A stretch of 7,026 bases of DNA from Verrucomicrobiales bacterium (lineage in GTDB: Bacteria > Verrucomicrobiota > Verrucomicrobiia > Verrucomicrobiales > Verrucomicrobiaceae). The stretch lies in NCBI GenBank assembly GCA_003453085.1, contig DMMK01000383.1, positions 1 to 7,026 of the forward strand, given 5' to 3'. Made by a program: the position numbers and the translations under genes. This document shows positions 5,819 to 7,026 of the stretch, in pieces (the first letter of the stretch is position 1; every line of letters starts with the position of its first letter). Under the pieces are notes generated by a model. The model saw only the letters and a list, made by a program, of their open reading frames with translations, was not told where the DNA came from and made no database searches.

Positions 5819-5998
5819 GAAGGCAGCAGATAGAGGTGGGAAGGCGTGACATCAAGGGCCGGAAAGGTCGGTCATTTCATCATGCTTTTGCATCTTCGGA
5901 TGATCTTCGGCCTTGGTTGCATGAAGATTCCTCGAATTACGTCCTTTACAAAGTTGCAAGCGTAGCAAAAGGGCTCATTCTGCCTGACCCCCAACGCC
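5819..5998. promoter_or_regulatory. Divergent cinA/sucA intergenic region with short repeats
   Basis: This 180-bp gap is the longest non-coding stretch in the window and must contain the promoters of cinA (-) and sucA (+). I could not assign a convincing -35/-10 pair on either strand. Visible structure: a tandem copy of ATCTTCGG (5892-5899 and 5903-5910), enclosed by the inverted repeat TCATGC (5880-5885) / GCATGA (5919-5924). ATCTTC can also pair with GAAGAT at 5923-5928. A short TTGC/GCAA inverted repeat lies at 5954-5968. No recognised riboswitch or small protein gene is seen. Confidence 0.35.
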
Positions 5999-7026
5999 AT
6001 GACTGCCACCGTGCCCTTCCGGGCAAATTCTGACCTCCTCGACTCCCAATACACAGACTGGAAAAAAGATCCACGTTCCGTTGATGCCACATGGGCATCC
6101 TTCTTTGAAGGATTTGAGCTCGGCCTCGCTGAACTGGCCAAACGCCAGACCAAAGGAGACAAGGGCAGCACGAGCACCTGTGAGACCCTTTCTGAAAAGA
6201 CGCTGAACTTCCGCATGCGCGTCACCAACGCCCTGCTGGTCTTCCGCTCCCTCGGCCACATCGCCGCCCATGTGGACCCGCTTTCCCCATCGGCTCCCGA
6301 TTCACCCACCCTTTCCGTCGAAGGCCTCGGCTTCACCCAGGAAGACTTGAACGAAGAGGTGCAGACGCACATGTTCCGCAACGGCCAGCCCATGAAGCTG
6401 CAGGCCATGCTGGAAGAACTGCGCCGCATCTATTGCGGCACAGCCGGCTACGAGTTCATGCACATCCACACGCCGGAGATTCAAAACTGGCTGCTGGAGC
6501 GCATCGAAAACCGCCCCTTTGAACCCGCCCCGGCGGCTGAGGCACAGATTGATGCTCTGCGCTGGCTGCTGGAGGCCGAAACCTTTGAGCGCTTCCTTCA
6601 CCGCCGCTACGTCGGCCAAAAGCGCTTCTCCGTGGAAGGTGGCGAATCCCTCCTGGTCGCTCTGGAGACGATCCTGGAAAACCTGCCCCGCCTTGGCGCC
6701 AAGGAAATCATTATGGGCATGGCCCACCGTGGCCGCCTCAGCGTCCTGGCCAATTTCCTGCGCAAGCCGCTGGAAACTCTCTTCTACGAATTCAGCGAAA
6801 ACTATGTGCCGAACATGGTCGCCGGGGACGGAGATGTGAAATACCACCTCGGTTTCGAAACCGTGCGCAAGACCCGCGACGGTCATGACATTGCCGTCAT
6901 GCTGGCCCCCAACCCGAGCCACCTGGAAGCTGTGGACCCTGTGGTGGAAGGCATGGCCCGCGCCCGCCAGCGCATCCTCGGCGATACCAATGATCGCAAG
7001 CAGGTCATCCCCTGTCTCTTAGACAA
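5999..7026 (+). CDS. sucA: SucA, 2-oxoglutarate dehydrogenase E1 component (3'-truncated by window edge)
   Basis: The N-terminal 342 residues of the thiamine-diphosphate E1 subunit that decarboxylates 2-oxoglutarate and passes the succinyl group to the E2 lipoyl domain (SucB) in the TCA cycle. The frame is open from the ATG at 5999 to the window end; the family is about 900-1000 residues, so roughly a third is present. Seen features: the N-terminal E2-docking-type segment LLDSQYTDWKKDPRSVDATWASFFEGFE (13-40); RVTNALLVFRSLGHIAAHVDPL (74-95); NGQPMKLQAMLEELRRIYCGTAGYEFMHI (128-156); ERFLHRRYVGQKRFSVEGGESL (197-218); GMAHRGRLSVLAN (240-252); DVKYHLGF (279-286); and LAPNPSHLEAVDPVVEG (302-318). 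These together are diagnostic for this enzyme. Only a few residues precede the docking segment, which supports the start; the leader before it is C-rich with no Shine-Dalgarno. sucB would be expected downstream. Confidence 0.95.
   Translation, partial: MTATVPFRANSDLLDSQYTDWKKDPRSVDATWASFFEGFELGLAELAKRQTKGDKGSTSTCETLSEKTLNFRMRVTNALLVFRSLGHIAAHVDPLSPSAPDSPTLSVEGLGFTQEDLNEEVQTHMFRNGQPMKLQAMLEELRRIYCGTAGYEFMHIHTPEIQNWLLERIENRPFEPAPAAEAQIDALRWLLEAETFERFLHRRYVGQKRFSVEGGESLLVALETILENLPRLGAKEIIMGMAHRGRLSVLANFLRKPLETLFYEFSENYVPNMVAGDGDVKYHLGFETVRKTRDGHDIAVMLAPNPSHLEAVDPVVEGMARARQRILGDTNDRKQVIPCLLD

Noticed and set aside
4847..5833. 328-codon open frame on the plus strand
   Set aside because: Antisense to cinA, whose minus-strand product carries every CinA motif. 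The plus-strand product is rich in H, Q, R and G without family features.
5872..6922. Two minus-strand open frames (5872-6429, 6302-6922) and a plus-strand frame at 6519-6839
   Set aside because: All overlap the sucA frame from 5999, which encodes unmistakable 2-oxoglutarate dehydrogenase E1 sequence through the window end.

Overview
The window is GC-rich, densely coded chromosomal DNA from a respiring bacterium that makes menaquinone (MenD) and has a 2-oxoglutarate dehydrogenase (SucA). No mobile elements, CRISPR, tRNA or rRNA are visible. A secreted ThuA-domain protein, translation starts without Shine-Dalgarno sequences, and the mix of genes fit Verrucomicrobiota (a Prosthecobacter/Verrucomicrobium-like organism). 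That placement is inference from gene content, not a phylogenetic result.

Layout, left to right: (1) the 3' part of menD (+), cut by the left edge; (2) a minus-strand pair, mazG then an ElyC/YdcF-like DUF218 membrane protein gene, joined by a one-base TGATG stop/start overlap; (3) trxA (+), divergent from mazG and ended by a clear intrinsic terminator; (4) a secreted ThuA-domain protein (-), with its own intrinsic terminator facing the trxA one; (5) sugE/gdx (+), a guanidinium exporter of the SMR family, preceded by two ACGA-loop hairpins that match the guanidine-II (mini-ykkC) riboswitch; (6) full-length two-domain cinA (-), convergent with sugE; (7) the 5' part of sucA (+), divergent from cinA and cut by the right edge. 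The sucA reading frame is open from 5999 to the window end and is easy to miss because it has no stop inside the window.

The genes are mostly separate housekeeping units. MazG (nucleotide sanitation), thioredoxin (thiol redox), CinA (pyridine nucleotide salvage) and SugE (guanidinium export) share a loose theme of metabolite damage and detoxification, but there is no evidence that they form one pathway.

The most interesting locus is the sugE leader at 4121-4236. Besides the two riboswitch hairpins, the linker between them holds CCATTTT (4190-4196), an exact reverse complement of AAAATGG (4230-4236), which contains the sugE start codon. No Shine-Dalgarno sequence is visible at sugE or at a usable distance at the other starts, so this looks like a guanidine-II switch whose expression platform masks the AUG itself rather than a Shine-Dalgarno.
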